Of a stretch of 64,000 nucleotides of DNA, positions 34,901 through 44,465 are shown in pieces. Source of the stretch: Hetaerina americana (Eukaryota; Arthropoda; Insecta; Odonata; Calopterygidae); contig JAKTNV010000024.1 in NCBI GenBank assembly GCA_022747635.1, positions 248,001 through 312,000 on the forward strand, read 5' to 3'. The notes beneath the pieces were generated by a model. It was not told where the DNA came from. It worked only from the letters and a program-made list of their open reading frames with translations, and ran no database searches. A program made the translations under genes and the position numbers. Position 1 is the first letter of the stretch, and each line of letters starts with the position of its first letter.

Positions 34901-37900
34901 GTACCCAGGAATTGAACCCGGGCCCACCAGTAGGTAGTCCAACACTACCATTGGACTACTATATCCCCATATTGGTAATGTGTCTATTGAATAAATACAG
35001 ACATGCTGGAAAAATGTAGGAGAGCAGTGATTATATGCTTGGTAGGAAATGTTCTAACAAGGTTTGCACTTCACTAAGAACTTTCGAAAAGCATTGATGC
35101 ATGAAAGAAATTTTTTCAGCAATTTTTGATGTGAAGAAGGAATATAACAGGGTAAAAACAACCCCCATGAGGGAGGTTAAAGAAGGTCAAGAGAGAATAT
35201 GCAGCAATTATTGAATGTTATTAAAATTATGCATAAAAGTAGTAAAGCAAGCATGAGTGAATAGGGACTCCAGTAATGGGCTTTTAATTAAAAATGGTGT
35301 GAAGCAAGGATGCTTACTGTCTTCACAGCTGTTTATATGCTTACAGACAAGTGTGGGAAAGATAGATGTAATGATTGGAGATATAACTATTCTGATTCTT
35401 CAAAATCACTGGTGAAATTTATACAACCCATAAAGGCATATTTAATTTTGGCATGGATTTCATGTGTAAGACTTAAAATCTGCTATGAAAAAAATATGAG
35501 TAACATAGATTATTAAGGACATTGAATTCAAATATAACTTGTGCCATCTCTTACAAAAGCAGTGTTATGAGAACTTCATCATCCTCAATGGCACCACAAT
35601 GATTGGAGGTATATGGAAAAAGCATGAAATGTGAAAGACGTGAAATTTTAAGCACCTAGAAATGATAATTTTTAAATTTTGGTTTTGTTACTTATTTCCA
35701 TCTTCAGCATTTTTTAAATCTAAGATACACTCATTTTTTGACAGCTACTAAATATCTAGCCATGATGTTAAGAAAATAGTATCCTACAGCCAGTAAATTT
35801 GTAAAGAGTAGATTAGAGAAATAAAAGTTTTACTCATTACAATTGAAAAAACTAAGACAAATACTTGAATGAAGGGCTAGACAGAAACTGAAGAGATGCC
35901 TCTATCATGTTGCTGCATATTTAAATTTTCTACGGGCCAAGGTTCACTAAAAACATCCGATATTAAAGATGAAGCTAAATTATTCTACTCCCATCTGAGC
36001 AGTACAGCTTACTTCATATTAAGACTTGTTCATATGAAAGTTGTTAGTTTGATTCCAATTGTTTATGAAATTAATTTTTGTGAAAATAGCATATATTTAT
36101 AATCTGCTTTTTCTTCAGCATATTTATGCATCGAAATAAATTCAACTGTTTGTGGTGAATAAAAATCAATGAGATTAATGTTTCAATGCAACAATTTCAG
36201 AGTGTAAAAATCATTCGCCTTGACTGGGATTCGAACCCAGATCCCTCAATATCCGGTCGAGTGCTTTAGCCACTTAAGCTACCGAGGCGTCCTCTTAAAC
36301 TCTGAAATTTTGGGGCTTTTAACGGAACAAGATGTGATTTAAAGGAACAAGAAAGGAACATGATTGAAATGCACATTAGCGGATGACTCCGTTAAAAGTT
36401 ACTGTTGCGGCATCTCCCGCAGTTTCTTTGGAGATTAATGTTATTAATTATAATTAATATATTAAAATGGCAATAAAGATATTTTTCGTCAGTCCATTCT
36501 TTTATAATAGAAGTATAATGAAGCAAGCTGGCGGTAATATTACTAGATACAATGAAAATCCACCATTCATACGATAAAATTTAAATCTCTTTGAAAGAGC
36601 ACAGTCATAATAAGCAGTTGTAAGGAAATTAAGCGGGTCAATTTTCTAAACGTTCTGGTAAATTTTAGAGAGAGATAAGATTTTCCAAATGAAATTCCTT
36701 TTACTCCCCTACTATTATAATGGGTACTTTGAATTGGAAAATTGGTAGAAATACTCACATAACATTCACAACATTTCAACTTTTGTCTCTATTGCCAAGA
36801 ATTTAGGAGCAGCTACAAATAGAAAATTTTACCGTCACATAAAGATAAACCAGGGGAGTACGTTATCGCTACAGGTATTCGTTGTCTCACCTGTCCCGTC
36901 CTTTGATTTTTTTTTGGCTGCCCACATTTTATGCCATGACACGAAAATTGTGTGTAATGATCGTCGACATCGCGTACGCCCAATAACAGTTTTTGGAAAC
37001 ACTGTCCCGCTCTTCGATGACTTTGATTGTGAATTCATTGGCTTCCTTGAGTCATTTTTGCCTCTTCTAAATGAATAACTCTGACAAATAAATGCAAAAC
37101 AATTGTTAACAATACCTAACAATAGTTATGAATATGCTCCTCAGATATATCTGAAAAATCCTGAATATCTCGATACAATAGTGGCCCATGACAAAATTCT
37201 CTGAACTTGACAGCCCACACAAAGGTTAAATATTAGTTAATATATACCTGAGATGTGTCCATTCGCGAAAATGATGGGGGAAGAATGAAAAGTGAAGCGT
37301 CTGGATTCATAATCCAAGAATAATCTTTAACTCCGTATGGTACCACATCTTCATATACACAACGGCTGTTACCGTTTGAATCACTCATTAAAGGTAAAAA
37401 CTGGAAGTCGCACAAACCTGAAAGAAATGTTTGCCGATTAACGAGAACGTTATATTTATATAGCAACCAAGCCATATCAGAAACTAACTTGAAAATTTAT
37501 AAACAGTAGTGATTTTCCCGACTACGGTGCTTTCACATGATATTACTTCCCCCGCATCTTCATTGAGTGATTCAACGTTTTCTCCATTAACTTCGGTTTT
37601 CCTCTGGCCTGTACCGGGCGTAATCTTTCTGCGCACTTTAATTCGAAGTAGTAATGCTGAAGTTGTATTACGATCACCACAAGCTGGTTTACAGAACACA
37701 TCATCCGTTCGGAATCGTAATTCCAACCGCCGTTTTTTCTGTGAAAAAACCTGGGAATGAAAAGTTAGATGATTAATAAACAAGACGTGGGTGACACAAG
37801 GAAAGGCAACTGCATTTCATAGACCCATACCGATGAAATAGAATTCAAACCACCTAGAGTTTCAAGCATTTTATCAACATTTTTCACTACTCCAGGGTAT

Positions 37901-37953
37901 TCAATGCAAATCAAGTTACGGTTAAAATCATGTCCATTGCCAGAAGTACTCAT
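22815..37953 (-). CDS. GTF3C5: General transcription factor 3C polypeptide 5 (TFIIIC63 subunit), complete, 8 exons
   Basis: Subunit of TFIIIC, which binds the A and B boxes of tRNA genes and recruits TFIIIB and RNA polymerase III; counterpart of yeast Tfc1/tau95. Exons: 37831-37953, 37489-37750, 37248-37417, 36891-37080, 28816-28982, 25502-25712, 24466-24680, 22815-22991. All phases agree and give 504 residues plus stop, close to the roughly 520 of vertebrate proteins. Landmarks: CIEYPGVVKNVDKMLETLGG near the N-terminus, RLELRFR, SALLLRI, YKFSSLCDFQ, LEDRPMWSKNA, PSVAYYFVNGPWRGTW followed by RFGYDP, LDFRLRRQGGM, VFRPGLLPPSMQMFYQ, and an NGWLPPG tail motif. It ends soon after and lacks the long acidic tail of vertebrate GTF3C5. 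Intron 4 (28983-36890) is swollen by mobile elements. Confidence 0.97.
22992..24465. other. GTF3C5 intron 7
   Basis: AT-rich intron DNA without recognisable repeat, RNA gene or exon. Confidence 0.5.
24466..24680 (-). CDS. GTF3C5: GTF3C5 exon 7
   Basis: 215 bp, acceptor ATGAATAG, donor TACCAG/GTAACT, phase 1 to phase 0. Encodes GGMRSRIKAKRSGI, a KIPVLKKM stretch, and YVFRPGLLPPSMQMFYQ, the family's VYIFREGALPPYRQMFYQ block. Confidence 0.96.
24681..25501. other. GTF3C5 intron 6
   Basis: AT-rich intron DNA; nothing recognised. Confidence 0.5.
25502..25712 (-). CDS. GTF3C5: GTF3C5 exon 6: conserved core
   Basis: 211 bp, phase 0 to phase 1. Encodes DRPMWSKNAL, AYYFVNGPWRGTW and RFGYDPTVNPSARQYQ, the most conserved part of the TFIIIC subunit 5 family. 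Confidence 0.97.
25713..28815. other. GTF3C5 intron 5
   Basis: AT-rich. A plus-strand stretch at about 26150-26460 (GGAAATGGTAAATGGGGAAATTA..TACCTAGGTAAATAATTCACC) vaguely recalls the 3' part of LINE reverse transcriptases, too decayed to call. No other structure seen. Confidence 0.35.
28816..28982 (-). CDS. GTF3C5: GTF3C5 exon 5
   Basis: 167 bp, phase 1 to phase 0, acceptor TTTTCTAG, donor CAAAAG/GTTAGT. Encodes a Ser-rich variable linker and then VPTKPQETAVRLL, the counterpart of the VPKQPLEAA segment. It joins directly to exon 6 with no gap against the family. Confidence 0.93.
29500..29800 (+). repeat. tRNA-Gly-like SINE, family C
   Basis: The head at about 29500-29567 is close to a glycine tRNA (GGTGCGGTGGCTACC, CTTCCCACC anticodon region, GGGTTCAAATCCCAGCGG). 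The body carries GTCCGTCGGATGGGATGTTAAAC and ends near CCCCTCAAAACTACTACT. The body motif is, as I recall, shared by SINEs of several arthropods; this is not checked. Single copy in this window. Confidence 0.75.
30160..33068 (-). pseudogene. Penelope-like retroelement (RT plus GIY-YIG endonuclease), deleted and interrupted
   Basis: Minus strand, inside GTF3C5 intron 4. Order from 33.0 kb leftward: N-terminal leader; LLNKGLSFTPTPRIN at about 32.4 kb; NPNIIITSRTKVEVVVFNRR at about 32.1 kb, the counterpart of the PLE IIIRPADKGGAVV block; then FVDQYLQPIV and SYHFLERLKS near 31.7 kb. The ORF is split at 30992-31654 by an inverted-repeat element. Just beyond it is TIDAASL, which fits RT motif A. 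The rest of the RT palm is deleted and the frame shifts to a CRYDTFKRPANLLGP stretch. The C-terminal GIY-YIG module follows (HLLKCQLCPALYTGQ, LNIRINNHL) and ends GINIRH at 30383. Not functional. Confidence 0.88.
30992..31654. mobile_element. Tc1/mariner-type element with 28-bp inverted repeats and TA duplication
   Basis: Left end CGAGGGCGGTTCAATAAGTA and right end TACTTAATGAACCGCCCTCG form near-perfect 28-bp inverted repeats, flanked by TA on both sides (30990-30991 and 31655-31656). 663 bp without an intact ORF, so non-autonomous. It sits within the Penelope-like RT region; removing the element with one TA would keep the host frame, so the insertion point is exact. Confidence 0.93.
33071..34298 (-). 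mobile_element. Mariner, family M1, with degraded transposase
   Basis: The 3' end CCAAGGCTGTTCCAAAAG abuts TA at 33069-33070. Minus-strand transposase: 137-codon N-terminal piece at 33798-34211 (IKFCVKNKMKCVDAIQML, STVYRWYKMFSEGRED, a RRPSTSATDENIDEV stretch, VADDLNISIGSCHL), then DDSNLLQRVITGD around 33.7 kb, an LFF-type hydrophobic patch, and degraded WKNKNWL/LVRESLAKN and KLKRPMK segments toward 33.2 kb. Frameshifts separate the pieces. The 5' inverted repeat present in the 20.8 kb copy is missing: homology stops at about 34298, where SINE family A sequence begins. Confidence 0.9.
34292..34400 (+). repeat. tRNA-derived SINE family A, fragment next to mariner
   Basis: GTACCAGGGAACCATGTG..GGCACGGGGAACTGGCCC and GATGTGAGTTTCAC match the middle of the family in plus orientation. 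It abuts the truncated mariner 5' end. Confidence 0.65.
34890..34968 (-). repeat. tRNA-derived SINE family A, head fragment
   Basis: Minus-strand tRNA-like head: ATATAGTAGTCCAATGGTAG, GTTGGACTACC, CCCGGGTTCAATTCCTGGGTAC. B-box well preserved; the body is absent. Confidence 0.7.
35040..35900 (+). pseudogene. Second decayed LINE reverse transcriptase fragment
   Basis: Plus strand. AIFDVKKEYNRV at about 35130 fits RT motif A (the F-D-x-x-K-A-F-D pattern) and NGVKQGCLLSSQLF at about 35300 fits the GVxQGCPLSPxLF motif. Stops follow throughout. Ends unresolved. Different from the 14.8 kb LINE in sequence. Confidence 0.7.
36183..36430. repeat. Arm-flanked tRNA-derived repeat (family FB), best copy, with 12-bp target duplication
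   Basis: GAGATTAATGTT occurs immediately on both sides (36171-36182 and 36431-36442), a 12-bp target-site duplication. Inside: arm AATTTCAGAGTGTAAAAA, a reverse-complement tRNA-like module, the inverted arm CTTAAACTCTGAAATTTT, a spacer, then the tail TGAAATGCACATTAGCGG .. GTTACTGTTGCGGC .. CCCGCAGTTTCTTTG. Variable-length duplication suggests LINE-driven retrotransposition (SINE) rather than a DNA transposon. Confidence 0.9.
36215..36290 (-). repeat. tRNA-like module of the FB repeat (not a functional tRNA)
   Basis: On the minus strand: acceptor CGCCTCG pairs with CAAGGCG with one mismatch, A-box TAGCTTAAGTGG, anticodon stem CTCGA/TTGAG with loop CCGGATA, and T-arm TGGGTTCGAATCCCA perfectly paired. 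Loop base 33 is C rather than T and the implied GGA anticodon (Ser) conflicts with the short variable loop, so it is a SINE head. Confidence 0.8.
36891..37080 (-). CDS. GTF3C5: GTF3C5 exon 4
   Basis: 190 bp, acceptor TTGTCAG, donor GGGACAG/GTGAGA, ends phase 1. Encodes SYSFRRGKNDS, IGRTRCRRSLHTIFVSW and a Lys-rich stretch, matching the GLSRARRPHNAIFVNF region of vertebrates. Confidence 0.93.
37248..37417 (-). CDS. GTF3C5: GTF3C5 exon 3
   Basis: 170 bp, phase 1 to phase 0. Encodes the LCDFQFLPL stretch and FILPPSFSRMD, which align with the vertebrate SDFQYLAV and IPPPIFSRLD blocks. Confidence 0.95.
37489..37750 (-). CDS. GTF3C5: GTF3C5 exon 2
   Basis: 262 bp, acceptor TTCCCAG, donor TTCAA/GTTAGT, ends phase 1. 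Encodes KKRRLELRFRTDD, the CKPACGDRN stretch and SALLLRIKVRRK, part of the N-terminal dimerisation region known from tau95/TFIIIC63. Confidence 0.95.
37831..37953 (-). CDS. GTF3C5: GTF3C5 exon 1
   Basis: 41 codons, ATG at 37951-37953, phase 0, donor TCATCG/GTATGG. Encodes CIEYPGVVKNVDKMLETLGG, the most conserved N-terminal block of the family, which fixes the start. Confidence 0.96.
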
Positions 37954-39767
37954 GATCCCGGAAAAACTTTCAAAAATGTGAATCGAACTGTAATCTTCCC
38001 AGAAAACGACGCGCCATTACAAAATCTCATTGGAAAAACAATTGCACTACGTATACTATAAGCGCACACGCCTCCTCGGAAGGTCTTTATGTTATAAAGG
38101 TGATCGGATAGGGTTTTCCGTAATATTTTCCTTTTATGCTCCCTTAATCGCTTGCAAATATCCTATTTCCCAAAAAAACTTGGAGCGCAGCGAAAATATT
38201 CCTATCCCTCATGCCAGCTAACCGAGGAAGAATTCTCTTCCCCTTATCATCTGACATGGAGCGATAATTTTCCCCTGCACAACCGCAAAACTGTTCGAAG
38301 TTGTCTGGCACAGGCGATGCTCAACAATATAATTCCATTAGAATGGTAGATAGCATTCATTACTTTAGCTCCTTCATCAAAGGCTAAAAAGTCGTGATTA
38401 CCTTTTTAAAAAATTGAAAACAATAAAAAGTTAACAATATTTCCCAAGGTAAAATATGTCAAGCCTTTTTAAGTTCATCTGGTATTTAAAGCCTCTTTGT
38501 TCCTTCCAACCATACTTTCAAGTCTCTCTCGTCCATATCCAAAATTTTTTCTGATTGGTTATTAAACCAATATATATTTTTCTTTCTGTCACAGGCTTAT
38601 ATAATATTTTTCCTCAGTAGTTTTCTCCAAGTTATGGCGGAGAAGAAATTTCTATAAATCTCACAGAAATTCTTCCTAACTGCTCTCAAGAGATAGTTTT
38701 TTTGGCTTACAATTATTCAGGGCATTATTTTGTACTGCATTTGATTACTTGTCTTTTTCTGACACCAATCACCCATGGGTAAAAGTCGATTATTGTTTAA
38801 TGATATCCACTGAAATGTTCTCTTAAAATGTGTAGCAATATCATCATCTGTTTTTAGTGCATAGATTCAATAATTCCTACACATGCTCTATTTTCAGTGA
38901 GCATACTAAAATACTAATGTGAACATCCATTGATGAAAATGGAATTTGCTACACTGGCATTCTCAGCAATCAGTGAATATATGCTGAAAGTAAAAGTTAT
39001 ACACAAAATTTGATCCAATTTTTTAATCCATGAACTGTGCCCGTATTTAGCAATCATAAAATGTATCAAAAGTTCTTTAAAAAGTTGTGTAATAGTCATC
39101 TGAACTTTCACAATAATTACTTTGTAAGAACCACAATTAAATGGCATTTAACTGCTCACTAGTCATACTCTCTATTATTTTTTTCATCTGTGATGCACCT
39201 AGATTATATTAACTTTTGTTTATCGTCTTTCAACAAAAAATGCCAAGGGAAACAGGTTTTTCAACATGTTCACATCTACACTTCAACGCATGCTCGTTAA
39301 TAATTATTTCAGCAAAAGTCTCACCCACTGGAAGTGATATCAATCAATTAGTCAAGACAAAGGATTGCTGCTTTCTATTTCACTTCCCATTTTGAAATCA
39401 ATGTATTCTACTCTTTGAAAAATTATTCAAATAGAATAGAAAGATATCTTTTAAAAAAAACCCACCCCATCATGTAACTTGAAAAGTCCAGTTCAGTACA
39501 AAAAAACATGATATCTCAGGAGAAAACAGTTTGAGATGATAAGAGGATATTCTGTATCATGATACAGAGGTCTGTGTTATTGGTAGAGTTCTATACCACA
39601 AAATACGTATACTTGTATCATTGGTGTGTAATCTTGTATAACTTGTGACATAAACCCCTGCACTATTGTGTAATGGGCAACTCATTAATGACATTGATAC
39701 AAAGTGGCACTCTTGCAGTCTCAGATGATCAAAACGGGAGGGTTTTAATTTTTGAACAAATACCATT
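37954..39767. other. GTF3C5 upstream region
   Basis: Presumed promoter and 5' UTR lie just right of 37953. Sequence to about 38350 is somewhat less AT-rich than its surroundings. No convincing core-promoter element or divergent gene identified. Confidence 0.4.
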
Positions 39768-40030
39768 CGGTTGTGGGTCATGATATTACGCTGGACTACC
39801 GACCGGGAGGCCCGAGTTCAATTCCCAGGCAAGCCTTTCTGGGCACCCTCAGCTCCACCAAAGCTGTGTGATTATTTGGGTACCAGATTTTCCTGGGAGA
39901 CTAACTCCTGCACAGGGAAAGGAACTGGACCCCTATCCTATCACATACCATCGGTCTTAGTACTAGGTGAACTCTACATCACATAAAATCACCTATCAAA
40001 TCAACCTTCGTGTAGGTTACGGTGTTTATC
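39768..40030 (+). repeat. tRNA-derived SINE, family A, plus-strand reference copy
   Basis: Full block order: tRNA-like head with CTGGACTACCGACCGGGAGG and the B-box GAGTTCAATTCCC, CTGGGCACCCTCAGCTCC, GGTACCAGATTTTCCTGGGA, AAAGGAACTGGACC, CTAGGTGAACTCTACATCAC, and the end CGTGTAGGTTACGGTGTTT. Useful as the family reference in this window. Confidence 0.88.
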
Positions 40031-43000
40031 CTTGGATAATGAATCGCTTCCTAGTGTCACGCCTCAAAAAACCAATTATATCAAATTCACCTTTCGCGAA
40101 AAGTACTGGCACAGAAACCCAGAGCCAGGCTACTCACATATCTCTTAAACATGATATGCACATCCCCAGAGCAATACCCTATGTTGTGATGCATGAATAG
40201 TGGCGGAGTCTTTTAATCATGGTACTTTCATGAACTACAAAGAATTTTGCAACATAAAAAAATATTTTTGTTTATCTGTCTGTGTTGACCAAGGTCTTGC
40301 ATCTCTTTGTAGCACAAATCACATGACCATGTCTCATGGTAGACACAATCCTACGCTATCGTAACGGTAGGTGTACCTACATAAATTTATGAGGCACAAT
40401 AACCTTTGTCATTAAATGATACACATAAACCTAAGAACCACACAACCTTGTAACCACAATACAGAGTTCTCCACATCACTAGTACAAAAATCAACCATGA
40501 TTTCTGTATCTATTTTCTTCATTTTTCTCCTGAGTTTAGGCACATTTAAAATGAGACAAAATAACAGGATTGCATAACTATATCTATATAACCAAAGCAT
40601 AAATAAAATTTGATTTACAGCATTATATTTCATGATAATTAATGCCATTACATTCAACAATGCACAATGCTGCCGTACTTAAAAAAAGATACTACAAACA
40701 TGCACTTTCATTAGTTGTGTGATGGTCACAATAATGCCATCCCAGCACTATACCTTCAAAAGATGGGTTTTAAAACAATTTGGGTAAAATAAAATTCCCA
40801 ACACACCATTTACTGCAAATGGCCATGAATAAGTACAATCATATATTTTCAATTCTGTTGAGATTATAAGAATATTACATTAAATTATCATAATTGTAAC
40901 ATAAGAATGAAAGCAGTAATAGATTTAATATACAATTAAATATCTACAGGCAGATGGCATCACAAAAATTTTATTTCAAATTCTACATAACTTTAAGGAA
41001 CCATAAACTTTTTGAGTTAAAAATAATGTGAAAGGCAATGGTAATATCACTAAGTAAATGGGTATGTTTTCAAGATAACATTGACTGCACAATCAATTTC
41101 ATCATTATTCAACATGCAACAACTTTCATACTAAAATAATTTCATTTTCTGAAGTGCAAAATAACCTGTGAAACACTAATATAGTTATTTCGTTTGGAAT
41201 AATTCATTTCCCTATCATCATTATGCTAGTATTTAAACTTAGAAATATCTAGCCCATTATCTCTGCACGTATAATTATTTAATATCTGTGTAACTCTGGT
41301 TTTATAATGAAGTTTTTGTTAAACCAAAAAAATAAATACATTCTTAGAGAAATATCAATTAAAGGAATGTGAATTATCCCTGGAAAAAATCACAAAAAGT
41401 TATTTTGTACCTAGTTTAATTTAATCTAGATTAGAGTCCTGAAATGTTAATGAGAGTAAAGCTACAGAGGTGACAGATACTTTTCACTCAGTAAGAAGAC
41501 ATCCAAATGAAAACTATTTTTTCCTTTTATAATTATGCAAAACGATATCCTTAATCACTTTAAATATTTTAACATACATAAATACACTGCTGGTAACTCA
41601 GTTTAACTAATTTTCCATACTTTAGCATAATGTCAACAATGAGCATCAAGCAAAATTTCCTGTCATTTTAATGTTTGAGCCTTTCATTGAAAGTTATTGA
41701 TGCTAAAATGTCTTCATATTAATTTTACCACAATAGTGTTGTGTGAAATTACGCACATTTTTTTACATTTTTTTCCACACTGACACACATATTTGTTAAA
41801 TTTTTAATTGACATTTCTTGAACTATATAAAAAAATAAGCCCAAATTTTGTTCAAAAATTTCTTCACATTTAATGTATCAGTTACTTTTGATTAGCAACA
41901 TTTGGAATGTAGATGCAGAGATTCATACTTATCCTTAGTAATTCAATTGAACTTTTATATATAAAAATACATGCATTTTCCATACTTCCAAAAAATTCTC
42001 CAATGTATAGACCAAAATCTCTGCCCACCAGTACATGATTCCAAGGAATTTAATTACATGTTGATGCAAGTATGGAGAAAAATCAGCTTATCATAAAAAA
42101 GAAGGTACTCTGGACAAGGATGCCTATGATTGCATGAAAAATATTAAATTGTTGTTTGTGCATAACAAACCTGCTTGATAAATATATGAAACACATTGGA
42201 GTTTGAGCTCGGCCATATTCAAAGCAGTTAGGAACATTACTCAAAATGAATTTTCAAGGAAGGTTAATAATTTGTCCATAACAACATTCTGAGAGATGAA
42301 TAGAACGACTACACTCCCTTACATTGCTTGCCTAAGAGATGTACCAACATGCTGACTGACATGGAGTGCACCAAAGTTTATGCTCTTTCGTTTATTGCAC
42401 CATATGCTTTACTATTATGCTGCACACAGAGAATTTGCACCATGATATTCCTTCCAAATGGCAGTAGATGCATTCAAGAGTAAATATTAAAAGAGTAGAT
42501 ACTGCCCTGCATATTTAAACAAAAGTTTCCCTGTAATTCTATGATTTCTTTCAGAATTGCCTGATTTAACTACCACTCTATTCTCCCCATGAAAAGATAA
42601 CATGAATACAATTGAATACAAGTCGTCATTAAAATCTGCTAATTAACTTACAATGCATGCCTAAAACTTATGCAATGATACGGCAATGCAGCCTATCTAT
42701 TTTCATCCATGGGCACTCCAGTAATAATTACCAGGCATATATATTCCTTCTTTTTTCTAGGACATAAACTAGTTTTCTGGACATGAAGTGTTAAAATTTA
42801 TACCTGAGATCACTTTCATTGACAGGATTATCCTTAGACTACTTTTAACAAAATATACCAAACAATGACTTTATAAACAACACTAAATAATGATAAAACA
42901 AATATTTAGAGAACAAAAATTTATTACCTACCTAAAGTTTTGTTTATTGGGGGTTAAAAATAAAAAAAATCATTTAAATTGAACCACTTAGATATATATA

Positions 43001-44184
43001 TATTCAGTAACTCTAGCCATAAACTTGGGAGATTTTTCAAAGAATCACAGATCACAACAGCAAATTATTTTTTACAATTATATTTATCACAAAAATATTC
43101 TTCAATGCTTTATAGGAATGGTTAAGTAACTAAAAGTCTTCATTTCTAAAGAAATGATCATTATTATAATGAGGATTCTTATTTTTAAATAATTAAATGT
43201 GTTTACATTCAAATTAAGAACACTTCAAAAGTCAAAGGAATGCACAGAGCAGCAATTCATATTACTAAACAAGCCTTAGTTAATGTAAACCTGTTCAATT
43301 AACAACAACTCAAGATAAGAATGACTCTTGAAGCCATAGAAAATTAATGAAGAACAACCATAGAAGCAAGAATAGGGCAAGATATATTTTTTAAGCAGTC
43401 ATTTCTATATGCAAAGAAAATCAACATACATCTGGATAGGTAACTATAGGGTCATGGAGGGCAGTAGACCTGATGCTTTAAGCATTGAGGGTATACATAC
43501 ATATTTAAACAACATTTTTTGCTGCAATGATGTCAGAAGTCAACAGCTATATACCCAGAACATTGATTCTGAATTATAAGTTTCATTTCATGGGACTGCA
43601 ATATTCATAAAACAATAACCCAAGAGGAAATTTTTGGGTTAAATCATGATACATCATTATATTAAGGCTGCACTAATTGCTAAATAATAGTCACTGTAAA
43701 GATGCATTCTCTAAGGAGCATAAATAAAAATATCTTTCATTCTAAGTTAACTTCTTTAGTTCCTAACCTTTGCATAATATTTTTCTTGAAGTTAAATTGC
43801 ATCCATATTACACAAATCGATATTCTCACATCACTTTCTTAATAAAGAAATTCAAAATATAATGAAACAACTCACTTGAGTACATTTGCATTGATAATAA
43901 CAACAACAGTCAAGTCTTGCAAAACATGGGGTTACATTCTACAAAATAACTTCACTTAAACTAAATTTAAGTTTCAGCTAGGTGTGCAGTGTTAATGCAT
44001 TCAAAAAATAAATATTGCATATTTCATATACAAGACATACGTAGTTTCCCTTAGTTATGTGCTGGTTTCCATAAGTAATGGAAATAAAGAAAAGATAGTA
44101 AAAATTTTCCACTGATAAGATTTCCCTCCAATGCTTGTTCAAAACTACTCATTTGTATTTTTTTGTTCAGATCCAAAAAGGAAC
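40031..44184. other. Long AT-rich, repeat-poor block
   Basis: No supported gene on either strand and no recognised mobile element, unlike the rest of the window. May include the distal 3' UTR of the minus-strand gene ending at 46289, or regulatory DNA. Confidence 0.4.
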
Positions 44185-44465
44185 TAACCACAGTGTAAAA
44201 CCCAAAGGGTGGTTTGATACGTTATTGCAGAGCTAAAAAGAAAGTAACCCCAACAGAGCTAAGGTAAATTCCTACAGTATTTAAAATGCAAACATTTATG
44301 GTGGCTAGTCCTTTCTATTTGTCAACAGTTCTTCAGCAAATTCTGCAGCTTAGAAATAACGAAGGTTACTTTAGCTGAGGGTGTCCAAAAGTACTTGCTG
44401 GAATTGAGTCCAGGATCCTCAGATTATTAGCTAAACACTCCACCCACTAGGTTGCTATATCACCT
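44185..44465 (-). repeat. tRNA-derived SINE, family A, diverged copy
   Basis: Minus strand: decayed head ATATAGCAACCTAGTGGGTG, GGACTCAATTCCAGC, CTTTTGGACACCCTCAGCT, and the left end GGTTTTACACTGTGGTTAG. Recognisable by block order only. Confidence 0.7.

Noticed and set aside
36215..36290. Candidate functional tRNA gene
   Set aside because: Position 33 is C, the implied anticodon does not fit the variable loop, and it is embedded in a dispersed repeat with target duplication.
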